This document shows positions 7,291 through 15,559 of a stretch of 16,663 nt of DNA, piece by piece. Made by a program: the position numbers and the translations under genes. Source of the DNA: an uncultured Eubacteriales bacterium. GTDB taxonomy: Bacteria > Bacillota > Clostridia > Lachnospirales > CAG-274. Position 1 is the first letter of the stretch. Each line of letters begins with the position of its first letter. The notes under the pieces were generated by a model. The model was not told where the DNA came from, did not search any database, and saw only the letters and a list, made by a program, of their open reading frames with translations. Where the stretch lies: assembly GCA_902496345.1 (NCBI GenBank), contig CABVAP010000040.1, positions 1-16,663 on the forward strand, in the 5' to 3' direction.

Positions 7291-10110
7291 ATGAAAAAAA
7301 TTTATATTATTGGTACTATTGTTATCGTGTTTTTGATTATTGCCGTAAGTATCTACTTTAGCATTAGGGAAAGATATGCTTATGAGGAATTTGCCTATAG
7401 TACACCTTTAAGAGAAAACACAGACGACAGCAGTGGTGTTAATTTTGGAAAACAAGACGGTAAGGCTTACGTTATATCTAACGTTAAAACGTCTAAAAAA
7501 GTTGCAGCTCTTACATTTGATAATGTTCCTAGCATTGAAGTTGCAAATGAGATTATGGATATTCTTGACGAAAAAGGATATAAGGGGACTTTTTTCGTTC
7601 AAGGTTCCCGTATCTATGAAGAACCTGACTTACCTAAAATAATTACCGAAAGGGGTCATTTTGTTGGTAATGCTACCTTAACAGGTGCTAAAGATTTTGA
7701 TAAGCTTTCTATAGACGATATGATTAAAGAATTTTCTACAACAAGTGAGCTTATAGAAAAATCTTCTGGTTATTTGCCTATATATTTCAGAATTAACGGA
7801 ATTTACAGCGAAAACGTTTTATATTCGGCAAACGCTAGTAGCCTTATAGCTGGTGTCCCTTATACCGTTAGAATTGACGCTAACACAATTAAAGACAAAG
7901 ACAAGGCAGAAAGATTTGTTAAGTATTTAAAAAGAGGCTCTGTTATCGATGTCGATACTTCTAAAACGGAAAATCTTTCGAATATGTTGAAGCTTTTGAC
8001 GGAAAGCTCTAAAGACGCCGGACTTAACTATATTTCTATTAAAGAACTTGAAAAACTACACAATCCAAACGTAAACGCAAATTCAGTTGATGAGGATACA
8101 TCTAGTTCTAAAGACGTTCTTAGACGAATTAACGTTGCTGATAACCTTGCAACCCTCACATTTGACGGTGTTGGTGATGAAAAATTTATAACAGATATAC
8201 TTGCTGAACTTGACAAAGCTAATGTTAAGGCTCTGTTTTTTGTTTCTGGCGAAGAGGTTGAAGCTAAGACCGACATTATCAAAAAAATCATATCAAAAGG
8301 TCACGAGGTTGGAAGTAACCTTATGTCTGGAAGAAACATTGATACATTTGGCTTTGATGAAACTTATTCAGAAGTTACCGAAGCTAATCAAGTATTTCTT
8401 GAAAAACTTGGCTTTGTTCCCAAATATATACGCCCTAAAAATGGCAAAACAAACAAGTTTATTTCTCAAGTTGTAAAACATACAAAACAGATTGTTATGA
8501 CATACAGCAACAATCCTCTTGATAAAAATATGATTTCGGCAAATGAGATTTCTTCTCTTGTTGTTAGCAAGATTAAAAAAGGCGATATTATTATTTTAAA
8601 TGCAGATACAAATAGGGAGGTTATTAACGCGATACCTCTTATCTCCTCTGGACTTGACAAAAAAGGGTTTAAATTGGTTTCATTCAATACCCTTTATAAC
8701 AGTCCTAGATATGTTGCATCTATTTCTAAAATTGAAAAAGATGAAAAGAAAGCTGAAAAACAAGCACAGTCAAATGGAAAGCCAGCTAATAATGCTGATG
8801 TTGAAGTTGAAGTTGAAGAGCCTAACGTTGATTATGACAAAGAGGTATTCTCTTATGCCCATACAACAGCTAAAAAAGTTGCACTTACATTTGATGGAAT
8901 TGGTGACGGCTCATTGATAAACGGAATTTTAGATGAACTTGATAAAGCAAAAATTAAAGCTACTTTCTTTGTTCCAAATTCTGAAATTTCTAAAAATGCT
9001 GAAATTATTAAAACAATCAAAGCTAAAGGTCACGAAATTGGACTTAACACAACATCTAAGGCAGGTGCAGAAGATGCAAGTTATTCCACAGCTTACAAAG
9101 ATATTTCTGGGGGAATAAATTCTTTTAAGGAACTTGGAATAGATTTTAAATATATAAGACCGGCTTTCGGTAAGTATGGTGATATGCTCTTAAAAGCTAG
9201 CTCTGTGCTTGACAAAAAGGTTGTGACATACAGCAAAAACCCTCTTGATAAAAGAATGATAAGTGCTGACCAAATTATGGAGTATATTCAAAAGAAAATA
9301 ACACGTGGTGAAATAATTTTATTAAATGCAGATACAAACCCTGCTGTTATTCAGTCAATCCCTAGGATTGTTGATTTTGTTAGAGATATTGGATATGATT
9401 TTACAACTATCGATGATTTATATAATGGTCAATATCAGGTGAAAAGTTTTGAGGAAATCGAAAATCACGATAAAATAAAAATAAATTATCATTTCCCAGA
9501 TACACCTCCTAAATTTGTTACACAAATCCCAAATAACGAAAACAAAGTGTTTATTACCTTTGACGACTGGGGTGGTGATAAAGTTATTACAAGTATATTA
9601 GATACACTTGAACAAAAAGGCGTAAAAGCTAGTTTCTTCTTACGTGCTGCCGGTGTTGAAAATAATATGAACTTGGCAAAAGCTATATCTGACGCTGGTC
9701 ACGACGTTGCAAGTCACACCTATTCACACACAGACATTATTGAAATGTCTAAGGAAGACCTTGAAAATGACTTATACAAAGCACACAAGGTTATTACAGA
9801 GGCAATTCAAAGGTGTCCTGAACTCTTTATGCGTCCACCTAGACTTTATGAAGACGTTGAAAGCCTTAGAACGGTTAAGGCTATGGGTTATCACGCTATA
9901 ATGTCGGCTGACGCAAGTTCTCACGACTGGGAAGAGGGTCTTAGTGCTGAAAGTATCAAAAACGATATTTTGACACGTACAAAGAGTGGTACGGTTATAA
10001 TTATGCACTTGCTCGATGATGCGAAAGGTCACGAAATTCTTGGTGACTTGATTGACAAACTTAGAGCAAAAGGCTTCACCTTTGGAAAGATTTCTGAATA
10101 TATAAAATAA
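7291..10110 (+). CDS. Membrane-anchored protein with four tandem NodB deacetylase modules, last one intact
   Basis: 939 residues: an N-terminal signal anchor (about 4-24, IYIIGTIVIVFLIIAVSIYF) and four NodB-like modules at about 70-255, 284-475, 527-720 and 750-939. The second and third modules are separated by a Lys/Glu-rich linker. Module 4 has every NodB motif: TFDD (D758, D759), the metal pair H809-x3-H813 in SHTYSH, RPPR (848-851), DASSHDW, and the base-motif histidine H906 in IIMHLLDD. Modules 1-3 read TFDN or TFDG, lack the HxxxH pair, and in modules 2 and 3 the last histidine is Asn (LNAD, 436-439 and 678-681). Modules 2 and 3 share NPLDK-x-MISA, indicating a duplication. Inference: one active carbohydrate esterase 4 domain acts outside the cell, removing acetyl groups from the polymer, with three carbohydrate-binding or structural pseudo-modules. 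The ribosome site is weak (GGGG at 7277-7280). It lies 70 bases after the nucleotidyltransferase. Confidence 0.88.
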   Translation: MKKIYIIGTIVIVFLIIAVSIYFSIRERYAYEEFAYSTPLRENTDDSSGVNFGKQDGKAYVISNVKTSKKVAALTFDNVPSIEVANEIMDILDEKGYKGTFFVQGSRIYEEPDLPKIITERGHFVGNATLTGAKDFDKLSIDDMIKEFSTTSELIEKSSGYLPIYFRINGIYSENVLYSANASSLIAGVPYTVRIDANTIKDKDKAERFVKYLKRGSVIDVDTSKTENLSNMLKLLTESSKDAGLNYISIKELEKLHNPNVNANSVDEDTSSSKDVLRRINVADNLATLTFDGVGDEKFITDILAELDKANVKALFFVSGEEVEAKTDIIKKIISKGHEVGSNLMSGRNIDTFGFDETYSEVTEANQVFLEKLGFVPKYIRPKNGKTNKFISQVVKHTKQIVMTYSNNPLDKNMISANEISSLVVSKIKKGDIIILNADTNREVINAIPLISSGLDKKGFKLVSFNTLYNSPRYVASISKIEKDEKKAEKQAQSNGKPANNADVEVEVEEPNVDYDKEVFSYAHTTAKKVALTFDGIGDGSLINGILDELDKAKIKATFFVPNSEISKNAEIIKTIKAKGHEIGLNTTSKAGAEDASYSTAYKDISGGINSFKELGIDFKYIRPAFGKYGDMLLKASSVLDKKVVTYSKNPLDKRMISADQIMEYIQKKITRGEIILLNADTNPAVIQSIPRIVDFVRDIGYDFTTIDDLYNGQYQVKSFEEIENHDKIKINYHFPDTPPKFVTQIPNNENKVFITFDDWGGDKVITSILDTLEQKGVKASFFLRAAGVENNMNLAKAISDAGHDVASHTYSHTDIIEMSKEDLENDLYKAHKVITEAIQRCPELFMRPPRLYEDVESLRTVKAMGYHAIMSADASSHDWEEGLSAESIKNDILTRTKSGTVIIMHLLDDAKGHEILGDLIDKLRAKGFTFGKISEYIK

Positions 10111-10170
10111 TTAGCAATAATTAAAACTTAAAAATTAAAAAATAAAAACAACAATGTTAATAAAGTTGAT

Positions 10171-10206
10171 TTTTTAAGGCTGTTGACTTTTCGACAGCCT
10201 TAAAAA
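10171..10206. repeat. Hairpin between deacetylase and PilZ-synthase genes
   Basis: A 16-base-pair inverted repeat: TTTTTAAGGCTGTTGA (10171-10186) with TCGACAGCCTTAAAAA (10191-10206), a CTTT loop and one wobble pair. T bases come before and A bases after the GC-rich core on either strand, so no U tract follows the stem and it is not a standard terminator. Smaller stems follow (CTTTGC/GCAAAG at 10209-10223; CTTTTAT/ATAAAAG at 10224-10254). It may be an mRNA processing or stability element that sets relative output of the flanking genes. The remainder of the 189-base gap holds no clear promoter. Confidence 0.6.
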
Positions 10207-10299
10207 AACTTTGCATTGCAAAGCTTTTATATTAAGTTTGGCAAAGCATAAAAGTTTTATCTTTTAAAATTTTTTATTGTCGTTGGGAGGGGGTAAAAA

Positions 10300-12150
10300 A
10301 TGGCTATTTTTAAATTTAAGAAAAAAGAAGCTCCTAAAGATATTTTAATGGTTACAAAAGAAGATAGACGTCTTTTATCTTATGTTAAAGATGACGAAAA
10401 CATAAGAACTAAACTAGACAGACGTTCTGAACTTGAAGATGATGGCAAATATATCAAAAATATGGGTGACTATAACCTACGATATATTGCTAGATATGAT
10501 GTTAAAATTAAAGATAACAAAACAAAAGCAGTTTTTGTTGCAAAATCAAAAGATATTTCTGCTACCGGTATGCTTATGGAAATTGACGGCAAAGGTCTTA
10601 GAGTAGACGTTGGCGACACCATTAAAGTTAAATTTACCATTAAACCCGGAACTATGCCAGAGGGGTTTGAATCTAAAATAAAAATTAAAGCAGAAATTGT
10701 CAGAGTTGTTGAAACAGATGATGATGGAAATGTTAAGGTCGTTGGAGTTAAATTCAATGAAAACCTTTACAAATACATAAGAAAAAGAAGAGGATTTTAT
10801 TCTTTAACCGTTGCAAGCGTATTTTTATTTATTGTTGTTCTCCTCGTTATGCTTATGAGGGCCGAAAGTATTATTTACTTTAAGTATAACAAGCTTTTAT
10901 ACCTCTATAGTATCATTGCAGCAAGTTTCTTGTTGTCAAGATATTTCTTTGGTGCTTTCTATAGACCTGTTCCGATAAACCCAGATTTTACCCCAGGGGT
11001 TACGGTAATTATTCCTTGCTTTAATGAAGAAGAATGGATTTCAAGAACAATTATAAGCTGTATAAATCAGGATTACCCTATAGATAAACTTGAGGTTATT
11101 GTAATAGATGACTGCTCAAACGATAATTCTCTTGAAAAAATAAAAGAAACTGTCGCAAGGATACACAAAGAGGGCGAAAGATTTAAGACAATCGAAAGGG
11201 TAAAGTGGTATAAACAACCTCAAAATAAAGGTAAAAGAGATGCCCTCGCTGTTGGTGCTAAGATGGCGAAACACGAACTTGTTGTTTTTGTTGACTCCGA
11301 TAGCTTCCTTGAACCTGTTGCTATAAGAAACCTTGTTCAACCTTTTCAAGACCCTAAAATGGGTGGGGTTACCGGTCGAACTGATGTTGAAAACAAATAT
11401 ACTAATGCTCTTACGAAAATGCAAGCTGTTAGATACTATGTTGCCTTTCGTGTTATGAAAGCAGCAGAGGCTTATTTTGATTGTGCAACTTGTCTGTCTG
11501 GTCCTATTTCTTGCTATCGAAAAGACCTTGTACTTCAAAATCTTGACGCTTGGCTTAATCAACAATTTTTGGGTCACCCTGCGACATTTGGTGATGACAG
11601 AAGTTTGACCAATTTTATACTTAAAACTCACAGAACAAGTTATCAAGATTCGGCGATTTGTTCAACTATTGTTCCGACTAAATATGATACTTTCCTAAAA
11701 CAACAAATGCGTTGGAAAAGGTCGTGGCTTAGAGAGTCACTTATAGCCGGAAAATATATATGGAAAAAAGAGCCTTTTATGTCACTATTCTTTTATATGG
11801 GCTTGCTTGTTCCAATCGCTGCACCTATTGTCGTTATTTATAACTTTATTTATGTACCTATCGTAAATAGCATTTTTCCGACAACTTTCTTGATAGGTCT
11901 TTTGCTTATGGCTTTCCTTATGAGTTTTGCAGACTTATTCTACAAACGAAGTAGTCTTTGGTTTTATGGAATGTTGTTCTGTCTTTTCTATGAGGGAGTT
12001 TTGCTCTGGCAAATGCCTATCGCTTGGTTTACTTTCTGGAAATCAACTTGGGGTACTCGAATGACACCTCAGGACATCGAGGCGCAGAAGAAGAAAGAAG
12101 AAAGAAAGTTAAGACGTAAGGGAGGTCTTAAAAGTGAACGACAACAATAA
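10300..12150 (+). CDS. PilZ domain fused to a hyaluronan-synthase/NodC-like family 2 glycosyltransferase
   Basis: 616 residues; strong Shine-Dalgarno GGGAGGGGG (10285-10293). A cytoplasmic N-terminal PilZ domain (about 55-160) shows both c-di-GMP signatures: RYIAR (R61, R65; RxxxR) and DISATG (D85-G90; DxSxxG). Two membrane helices (about 168-187 and 199-219) lead to a GT2 domain from about 234. It has D270-D271, the DSD at 332-334 (nucleotide-sugar and metal binding), CLSGPISCYR, GDDRSL (431-436, catalytic base aspartate) and QQMRW (468-472). About three further helices follow (493-575), then WGTR and a strongly basic tail. GDDR, SGP and WGTR resemble class I hyaluronan synthase and NodC rather than BcsA. 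Family knowledge: such enzymes polymerise and extrude the chain themselves. BcsA carries PilZ at the C-terminus; here it is at the N-terminus. Inference: c-di-GMP-gated synthase of an exopolysaccharide. Confidence 0.9.
   Translation: MAIFKFKKKEAPKDILMVTKEDRRLLSYVKDDENIRTKLDRRSELEDDGKYIKNMGDYNLRYIARYDVKIKDNKTKAVFVAKSKDISATGMLMEIDGKGLRVDVGDTIKVKFTIKPGTMPEGFESKIKIKAEIVRVVETDDDGNVKVVGVKFNENLYKYIRKRRGFYSLTVASVFLFIVVLLVMLMRAESIIYFKYNKLLYLYSIIAASFLLSRYFFGAFYRPVPINPDFTPGVTVIIPCFNEEEWISRTIISCINQDYPIDKLEVIVIDDCSNDNSLEKIKETVARIHKEGERFKTIERVKWYKQPQNKGKRDALAVGAKMAKHELVVFVDSDSFLEPVAIRNLVQPFQDPKMGGVTGRTDVENKYTNALTKMQAVRYYVAFRVMKAAEAYFDCATCLSGPISCYRKDLVLQNLDAWLNQQFLGHPATFGDDRSLTNFILKTHRTSYQDSAICSTIVPTKYDTFLKQQMRWKRSWLRESLIAGKYIWKKEPFMSLFFYMGLLVPIAAPIVVIYNFIYVPIVNSIFPTTFLIGLLLMAFLMSFADLFYKRSSLWFYGMLFCLFYEGVLLWQMPIAWFTFWKSTWGTRMTPQDIEAQKKKEERKLRRKGGLKSERQQ
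12121..12125 (+). promoter_or_regulatory. Ribosome binding site that fixes a GTG start inside the synthase gene
   Basis: GGAGG at 12121-12125 lies eight bases before the GTG at 12134. The next in-frame ATG is about 50 codons further with no such site. The start lies 17 bases inside the synthase coding end, so translation of the two genes is probably coupled. Confidence 0.75.
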
Positions 12151-14434
12151 TGACGAATTAAAAAATTCTCCCGATGAAAAAAATAATTATACAGGATACG
12201 TGGTTAATTCAGATAACAAAGACGGATTTGATAATTCGAATTATGTTGATTATACTGACTATGTCGTTAGCTCTGATGATTTGGAAAATATGCAAAAACA
12301 AGTCTTTGGTACTAATTCTGATGATTTGGGAAATAATGAAAAAGAGTTAGGCTTAGTGGAAACAAATAATTCTGAAGCGAATGAAACAGAAGTAAGTAAT
12401 TTTGAAACAGACAAAAACGATATTATCGAAACGGATAGTTCTGAAAATAACACAGAATCTGAAACTAATACAGAAATCGAAAAAGAAAAAGTATACGAAG
12501 AAGGGGAGGCAAGAGAGGTTGACGATAAAGATGTTGACTTTAATGCTAAACCGGATATTGATGAAGATGGAAAATCTGCCCTTGGCTATGATATACCAAA
12601 ACAGTTTAAAAGAAAAAATTCACGAAAAGCTGTTAGGACTGTGTTTCAGTTTGGTATACTTATTTCTTTGCTTGTTGTAATTATGCTTGCTGTTTTTGAT
12701 TGGGACGAATATGTTTCTGTTCCTGAAAGCGAATATAAATATGACAATGGATTTATAACATTATCTTATTTCGGTGTTGATAGGTCACGTAAAGCAACAC
12801 TTATCGATGACGATATGCTGGAAAAACACCTTATGGCACTTAAAAATTCTGGTTATGTGACTATAAGTCAACAGGACATCATTGATTATTACACCAAAGG
12901 TAAAAAATTGCCGGAAAGAGCAATTTACCTCGTTTTTGAAGATGGTAGGCGTGACTCTAGCCTTTTCGCCCAACGTATACTCGAAAAAGTCAACTATAAG
13001 GCTAGTATGATGACTTACGCTGAAAAATTTGTTAAAAAAGATTCAAAATTTTTACAGCCAGATGACCTTAAAGAAATGGTTAAAAATTCTTTTTGGGAAC
13101 TTGGTACAAATGGCTATAGATTTCAATATATCAATGTTTTTGATAGATATGAAAACTATGTCGGTGAAATAAATCAAGACCAGTTTAATGAAATTGCTGA
13201 CTATATGGAGGACGATTACAACCATTATCTTATGGATTTTATTCGTGATGAAAATCGAATAAGTATCGAAACAAGGGAGCAAATGGAAGAAAGACTTGTT
13301 TGGGACTATAATCAACTTGAAAAGTTGTATAACGAAAACATTGGTCTTGTTCCTCAAGCTTATATGATTATGCACGCAAACGGCCTTGATAATGACTCTA
13401 ACGAACTTGTACGAAATGTAAACTTTAGAGAGGCTAAAAAGCTATTCAAATTTATGTACACAAGAGAGGGTCAGAGCCTCAGTACAAAAAATGATGATAT
13501 GTATAACCTTACACGTATGCAAGTTTTACCTTACTGGCAAACTAACCACTTGCTTATGAGAATTAAGCAAGATACTAAAAATGATATGAGTTTTGTTACA
13601 GGCGAAAGAGAAAGAGCCGACAGGTGGGAAACTTTAAACGGCGTTGCTGAGTTTGCCCAAAACGATATTGTTTTGACATCTCCACCGGACGAAGAGGGAA
13701 CTATTAAACTTTCTGAAAGTGGGGAATATTCTGACTTTCAATTGTCGACAACTCTTGGTGGTAACGTTATTGGTAGTCAAAAAATATATATGAGAATGTC
13801 GGACGATAAGAAAAAATATGTTTCTCTTAGACTTAAAGACAACATTGCATACATTGAAAGATGTGAAAACGGAAATATACGAGAAATTAAAAAATTTGAT
13901 TTGCGTGAAGTTGTTGATAAACCGACACCTATATCTGATGACCAGATGAGAAAATCTGCTCAATATGAAGAGCAGAAACTTGAGGTCGAAGATACTCTAT
14001 ATACTTCTGATGAAAAAAAATCTACCGAAAAACTTAAACAAAAACAAGAGGCTCAAAAAAATGCTGTTACCGTTTCTGAGGGTTCACCAGAATATATACC
14101 AGATTTTAGTGTTAATGATATTGGTAACCGAAAAATACTTATTAAAGTTAAAGGTGACACTATGAGCCTTACCGTTGATGATGTTGTTGTTGATGATAAC
14201 ATAAAGCTTGGTGGGGGCATAAATCAAGGATTTATCGCACTTGGTGCTGAAAGAAGCGAGTTTAATAAACGTGATAACGTTTATGACGCTGTGTATACTG
14301 ACTTATTTATAGCTGATTATAACGATATTGAAAATGTATTTTTTGACAACAGACTTACGCCGACAGAAAAAGCTAAAAAACAAGTTAGAGATAAATTCGG
14401 AATTATCATCGACTGGTTTGTCGAAAATCTTTAA
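12134..14434 (+). CDS. Single-pass membrane protein: acidic tail, degenerate NodB-like domain, concanavalin-like domain
   Basis: 766 residues from a GTG start, overlapping the synthase gene by 17 bases. Residues 1 to about 160 are Asp/Glu/Asn/Ser-rich, low-complexity and presumably cytoplasmic. One membrane helix spans about 171-191. The outside part begins with a polysaccharide-deacetylase-like region (about 205-470): GYVTISQQDIIDYY, then LPERAIYLVFEDGRRDS, as in PgaB/IcaB-type proteins, but with E269-D270 where TFDDG is usual. The HxxxH region reads ELGTNGYRFQY (322 onward) without histidines. A beta-rich, concanavalin-like or DUF1080-like domain (about 490-750) follows. Inference: a non-catalytic or altered polysaccharide-handling partner of the synthase, perhaps guiding the emerging chain. 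The loss of both histidines makes zinc-dependent deacetylation unlikely. I do not recognise a characterised orthologue. Confidence 0.75.
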   Translation: MNDNNNDELKNSPDEKNNYTGYVVNSDNKDGFDNSNYVDYTDYVVSSDDLENMQKQVFGTNSDDLGNNEKELGLVETNNSEANETEVSNFETDKNDIIETDSSENNTESETNTEIEKEKVYEEGEAREVDDKDVDFNAKPDIDEDGKSALGYDIPKQFKRKNSRKAVRTVFQFGILISLLVVIMLAVFDWDEYVSVPESEYKYDNGFITLSYFGVDRSRKATLIDDDMLEKHLMALKNSGYVTISQQDIIDYYTKGKKLPERAIYLVFEDGRRDSSLFAQRILEKVNYKASMMTYAEKFVKKDSKFLQPDDLKEMVKNSFWELGTNGYRFQYINVFDRYENYVGEINQDQFNEIADYMEDDYNHYLMDFIRDENRISIETREQMEERLVWDYNQLEKLYNENIGLVPQAYMIMHANGLDNDSNELVRNVNFREAKKLFKFMYTREGQSLSTKNDDMYNLTRMQVLPYWQTNHLLMRIKQDTKNDMSFVTGERERADRWETLNGVAEFAQNDIVLTSPPDEEGTIKLSESGEYSDFQLSTTLGGNVIGSQKIYMRMSDDKKKYVSLRLKDNIAYIERCENGNIREIKKFDLREVVDKPTPISDDQMRKSAQYEEQKLEVEDTLYTSDEKKSTEKLKQKQEAQKNAVTVSEGSPEYIPDFSVNDIGNRKILIKVKGDTMSLTVDDVVVDDNIKLGGGINQGFIALGAERSEFNKRDNVYDAVYTDLFIADYNDIENVFFDNRLTPTEKAKKQVRDKFGIIIDWFVENL

Positions 14435-14478
14435 TCAATACACAAGAATATTTAAAATATTTATAAGAAGGTGATTGT

Positions 14479-15537
14479 ATGAAATTTAGAAGAAAATTTA
14501 CTATTTTATTTTTGATTTTTATGGTTTTAAATTTGACTGCTTGTACAAATGCTGAAACTGATGATAGTAGCATTTCTGCCCAAACTACAGTAAGTGGTGA
14601 ACTTTCTGCCTGGACTGCGTATTGGGACATTGACGAGGGAATAAAGGAAATTTCTAAGATAACTGATAAATTGTCTTCGATTTCTGCATTTGCCTTATAC
14701 TTTAATGCTGACGGCTCTTTATACGTTCCTGAAAAAATATCGGAAAAATATAGCTCTATTTCTGATATTACAAGCAAAAATAATGTAAATCTTTATACTT
14801 GTGTTGTAAATGACGTTATGGAGCCAGACGGAACTACAGTTCAGAAAGATTCTAACATAATTAGAAAATTATTGAGTAGCCCTCAAGAAAGAGCCAGACA
14901 TATAAATGATTTGGTTTCTTATGCCCAAAACAACGGATATTTTGGAATTGAAATTGATTATGAAAAACTTGATGACGATGTTTGGCCTTATTTTACGGTG
15001 TTCTGTCAGGAACTACACAATGAATGTGTTGTTAAAAAACTTGATATGAGGGTTATCCTTGAACCTAAAGCACCTGTTGACAGATATACGCTGCCAGACG
15101 GTCCTGAATATATTATGATGGCTTACAATTTATATGGTTTATCTACAGAGGCTGGTCCTAAAGCTGATGTCGATTTTATCAAAGCTTTGGCTGAAAAAAT
15201 GAATAATGTATCTGGGAAAAAGTGGTTTGCTTTTGCAACAGGTGGTTTTGACTGGGAAACAGGTGGAGAGGTTACAGGAATTACCGAAGTTGAAGCACTT
15301 GACCTTATAAACGTTTACAGTTGTATACCTGCTAGAGATGAAAAAAGTGGCTGTTTATACTTCTACTATACAGACTCTGACGGAAAAGACCACACCGTTT
15401 GGTATGCTGACAACGTAACTTTTGATTTATGGATTAAAACAGCAAAAGAGTGTGGTTATAGTAATATATACCTTTGGAAACTTGGTGGAAATATGGTTGA
15501 AACTCTCAAGCAAATGAAAGAAAATTTTATTAAATAA
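14479..15537 (+). CDS. GH18-like glycoside hydrolase lipoprotein
   Basis: 352 residues; AAGGTG (14468-14473) five bases before ATG. Signal peptide with lipobox LTAC, the lipidated cysteine being Cys22, so the protein is tethered outside the membrane. The rest is a single TIM-barrel-like domain of GH18 type: the strand-4 motif GIEIDYE (156-162) keeps the DxxDxDxE-like end with D160 and catalytic-acid candidate E162. MAYNLYG resembles the substrate-binding Tyr motif, and a late WY..... IYLWKLGG segment is typical of YdhD/SleL-like GH18 proteins. Family knowledge: GH18 enzymes cleave beta-1,4 bonds next to N-acetylhexosamines by substrate-assisted catalysis. It follows the preceding gene by 44 bases. 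By analogy with PelA or the C-terminal half of PgaB it may trim the exopolymer. A role in peptidoglycan cannot be excluded. Confidence 0.8.
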   Translation: MKFRRKFTILFLIFMVLNLTACTNAETDDSSISAQTTVSGELSAWTAYWDIDEGIKEISKITDKLSSISAFALYFNADGSLYVPEKISEKYSSISDITSKNNVNLYTCVVNDVMEPDGTTVQKDSNIIRKLLSSPQERARHINDLVSYAQNNGYFGIEIDYEKLDDDVWPYFTVFCQELHNECVVKKLDMRVILEPKAPVDRYTLPDGPEYIMMAYNLYGLSTEAGPKADVDFIKALAEKMNNVSGKKWFAFATGGFDWETGGEVTGITEVEALDLINVYSCIPARDEKSGCLYFYYTDSDGKDHTVWYADNVTFDLWIKTAKECGYSNIYLWKLGGNMVETLKQMKENFIK

Positions 15538-15559
15538 AATAAAAAGAGGTGTCCAGATT

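Noticed and set aside
10171..10206. Intrinsic terminator between 10110 and 10300
   Set aside because: The stem is strong, but the T run precedes and the A run follows the core on both strands, so no free U tract follows the hairpin.
11116..11646. Minus-strand open frame of 176 codons
   Set aside because: It lies wholly inside the glycosyltransferase core with all catalytic motifs on the plus strand, and has no ribosome site; it is an antisense shadow.
14406..14777. Minus-strand open frame of 123 codons over the lipoprotein start
   Set aside because: It covers the lipobox and signal peptide of the real gene and the short intergenic gap; no ribosome site or recognisable protein.
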